Below the pieces are notes generated by a model. That model had not been told where the DNA came from. It worked only from the letters and a program-made list of their open reading frames with translations, and searched no databases. The position numbers were made by a program, and so were the translations under genes. Shown piece after piece: positions 63,752 through 64,000 of a DNA stretch of 64,000 bases. Numbering within the stretch: the first letter of the stretch is position 1; the number at the start of each line of letters is the position of its first letter. The DNA is from Streptomyces davaonensis JCM 4913 (lineage in GTDB: Bacteria; Actinomycetota; Actinomycetes; Streptomycetales; Streptomycetaceae). The DNA lies in NCBI RefSeq assembly GCF_000349325.1, contig NC_020504.1, forward strand, positions 248,001 to 312,000, written 5' to 3'.

Positions 63752-63994
63752 TTAGGCCGACTTGAAGAGTTGCTCCACCGCGCCCGCGACGGATCCTCGC
63801 GGGAATCGGCCTTCGTGCGACCCTGCCTGCATAGCGACCACCGCGCGATTGCGGGCCGCGCATGTCGAACGTTGAACCAAAAGGTATGCCGTCTCGCCCA
63901 AGTCCCCGAACAGTCCGAGGAGTTCGGGGGCGCCGAGAGGGGTGTAGCCTGCGGCGATGAGCAGCTCCGCCTCCAGCCTGGTGCCGGTCCACAT
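63752..63994 (-). CDS. hypothetical protein, possibly truncated by the window edge
   Basis: At least 80 codons: RLEAELLIAAGYTPLG, ELLGLFGDLGETAYLLVQRS, ending VAGAVEQLFKSA. The ATG at 63992-63994 lies six bases from the end of the window, so the true start may be further on. No family is recognised. It is upstream of and co-directional with the lasso operon, across the AT-rich promoter region. Confidence 0.4.
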   Translation of the reverse strand: MWTGTRLEAELLIAAGYTPLGAPELLGLFGDLGETAYLLVQRSTCAARNRAVVAMQAGSHEGRFPRGSVAGAVEQLFKSA

Positions 63995-64000
63995 CGGACA

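Overview
The window is high-GC DNA with actinomycete gene structure (GTG/TTG starts, GTGA and ATGA overlaps). A SsgA-like sporulation protein, a GPP34-family protein, a large LAL-type LuxR regulator, a Trypco2 protein and a lasso peptide cluster all point to Streptomyces or a close relative. Many nonsense and frameshifted genes, together with remnants of at least six kinds of mobile element, suggest an accessory or chromosome-arm region.

Layout. 0-4 kb: an IS1182-type transposase at the edge, a truncated hydrolase, an ECF sigma factor with an unknown partner, and a dead GH2 glycosidase. 4.3-16.4 kb: a coiled-coil/winged-helix protein, GPP34 coupled to a flavoprotein disulfide reductase, a VOC protein, the Ohr peroxidase, two Tat-type epoxide hydrolases (one frameshifted), three SDRs, MsrA and a secreted alpha/beta hydrolase. 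Six copies of one dyad, GTCACC-N9-GGTGAC, lie near the starts of ohr, a 64-aa protein gene, an epoxide hydrolase gene, msrA and the secreted hydrolase gene, which suggests one redox-responsive regulon whose regulator is not in the window. 16-30 kb: a GNAT enzyme, the LAL regulator, a hydrolase, SsgA-like protein, a frameshifted M28 peptidase, a thioesterase, a Trypco2 plus membrane protein pair, a peptidoglycan amidase and a secreted glycosidase-like protein.

31.3-41.9 kb is a reactive-sulfur island. It has two different sulfide:quinone reductases, a CstB-like persulfide dioxygenase/rhodanese, two other rhodaneses, a TauE/SafE exporter, DsrE-like and TusE/DsrC-like sulfur carriers, an OsmC protein, a class-V PLP enzyme, a thioredoxin and a persulfide-sensor repressor of the CstR type. 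TACCCC-N2-GGGGTA palindromes precede almost every transcription unit, so repressor and regulon lie side by side.

42-58.9 kb: small regulator/enzyme modules (TetR-SDR, LysR-oxidoreductase, MarR-VOC, AraC-ABM), three of them with visible or possible palindromic operators. They are mixed with debris: an AraC gene with a stop, the 3' end of a group II intron, a GNAT pseudogene, an integrase remnant, TniB/TniQ remnants, an IS256 C-terminus and an IS3-family element.

58.9-63.7 kb, minus strand, is a lasso peptide cluster in the usual actinobacterial order A-C-B1-B2-D. The precursor gene encodes only 36 aa. Its predicted core is LGGRGPKDVLFRHQLL, with a Leu1-Asp8 macrolactam. The cyclase lacks the conserved Ser of its PP-loop and has an unclear start, so activity is uncertain.
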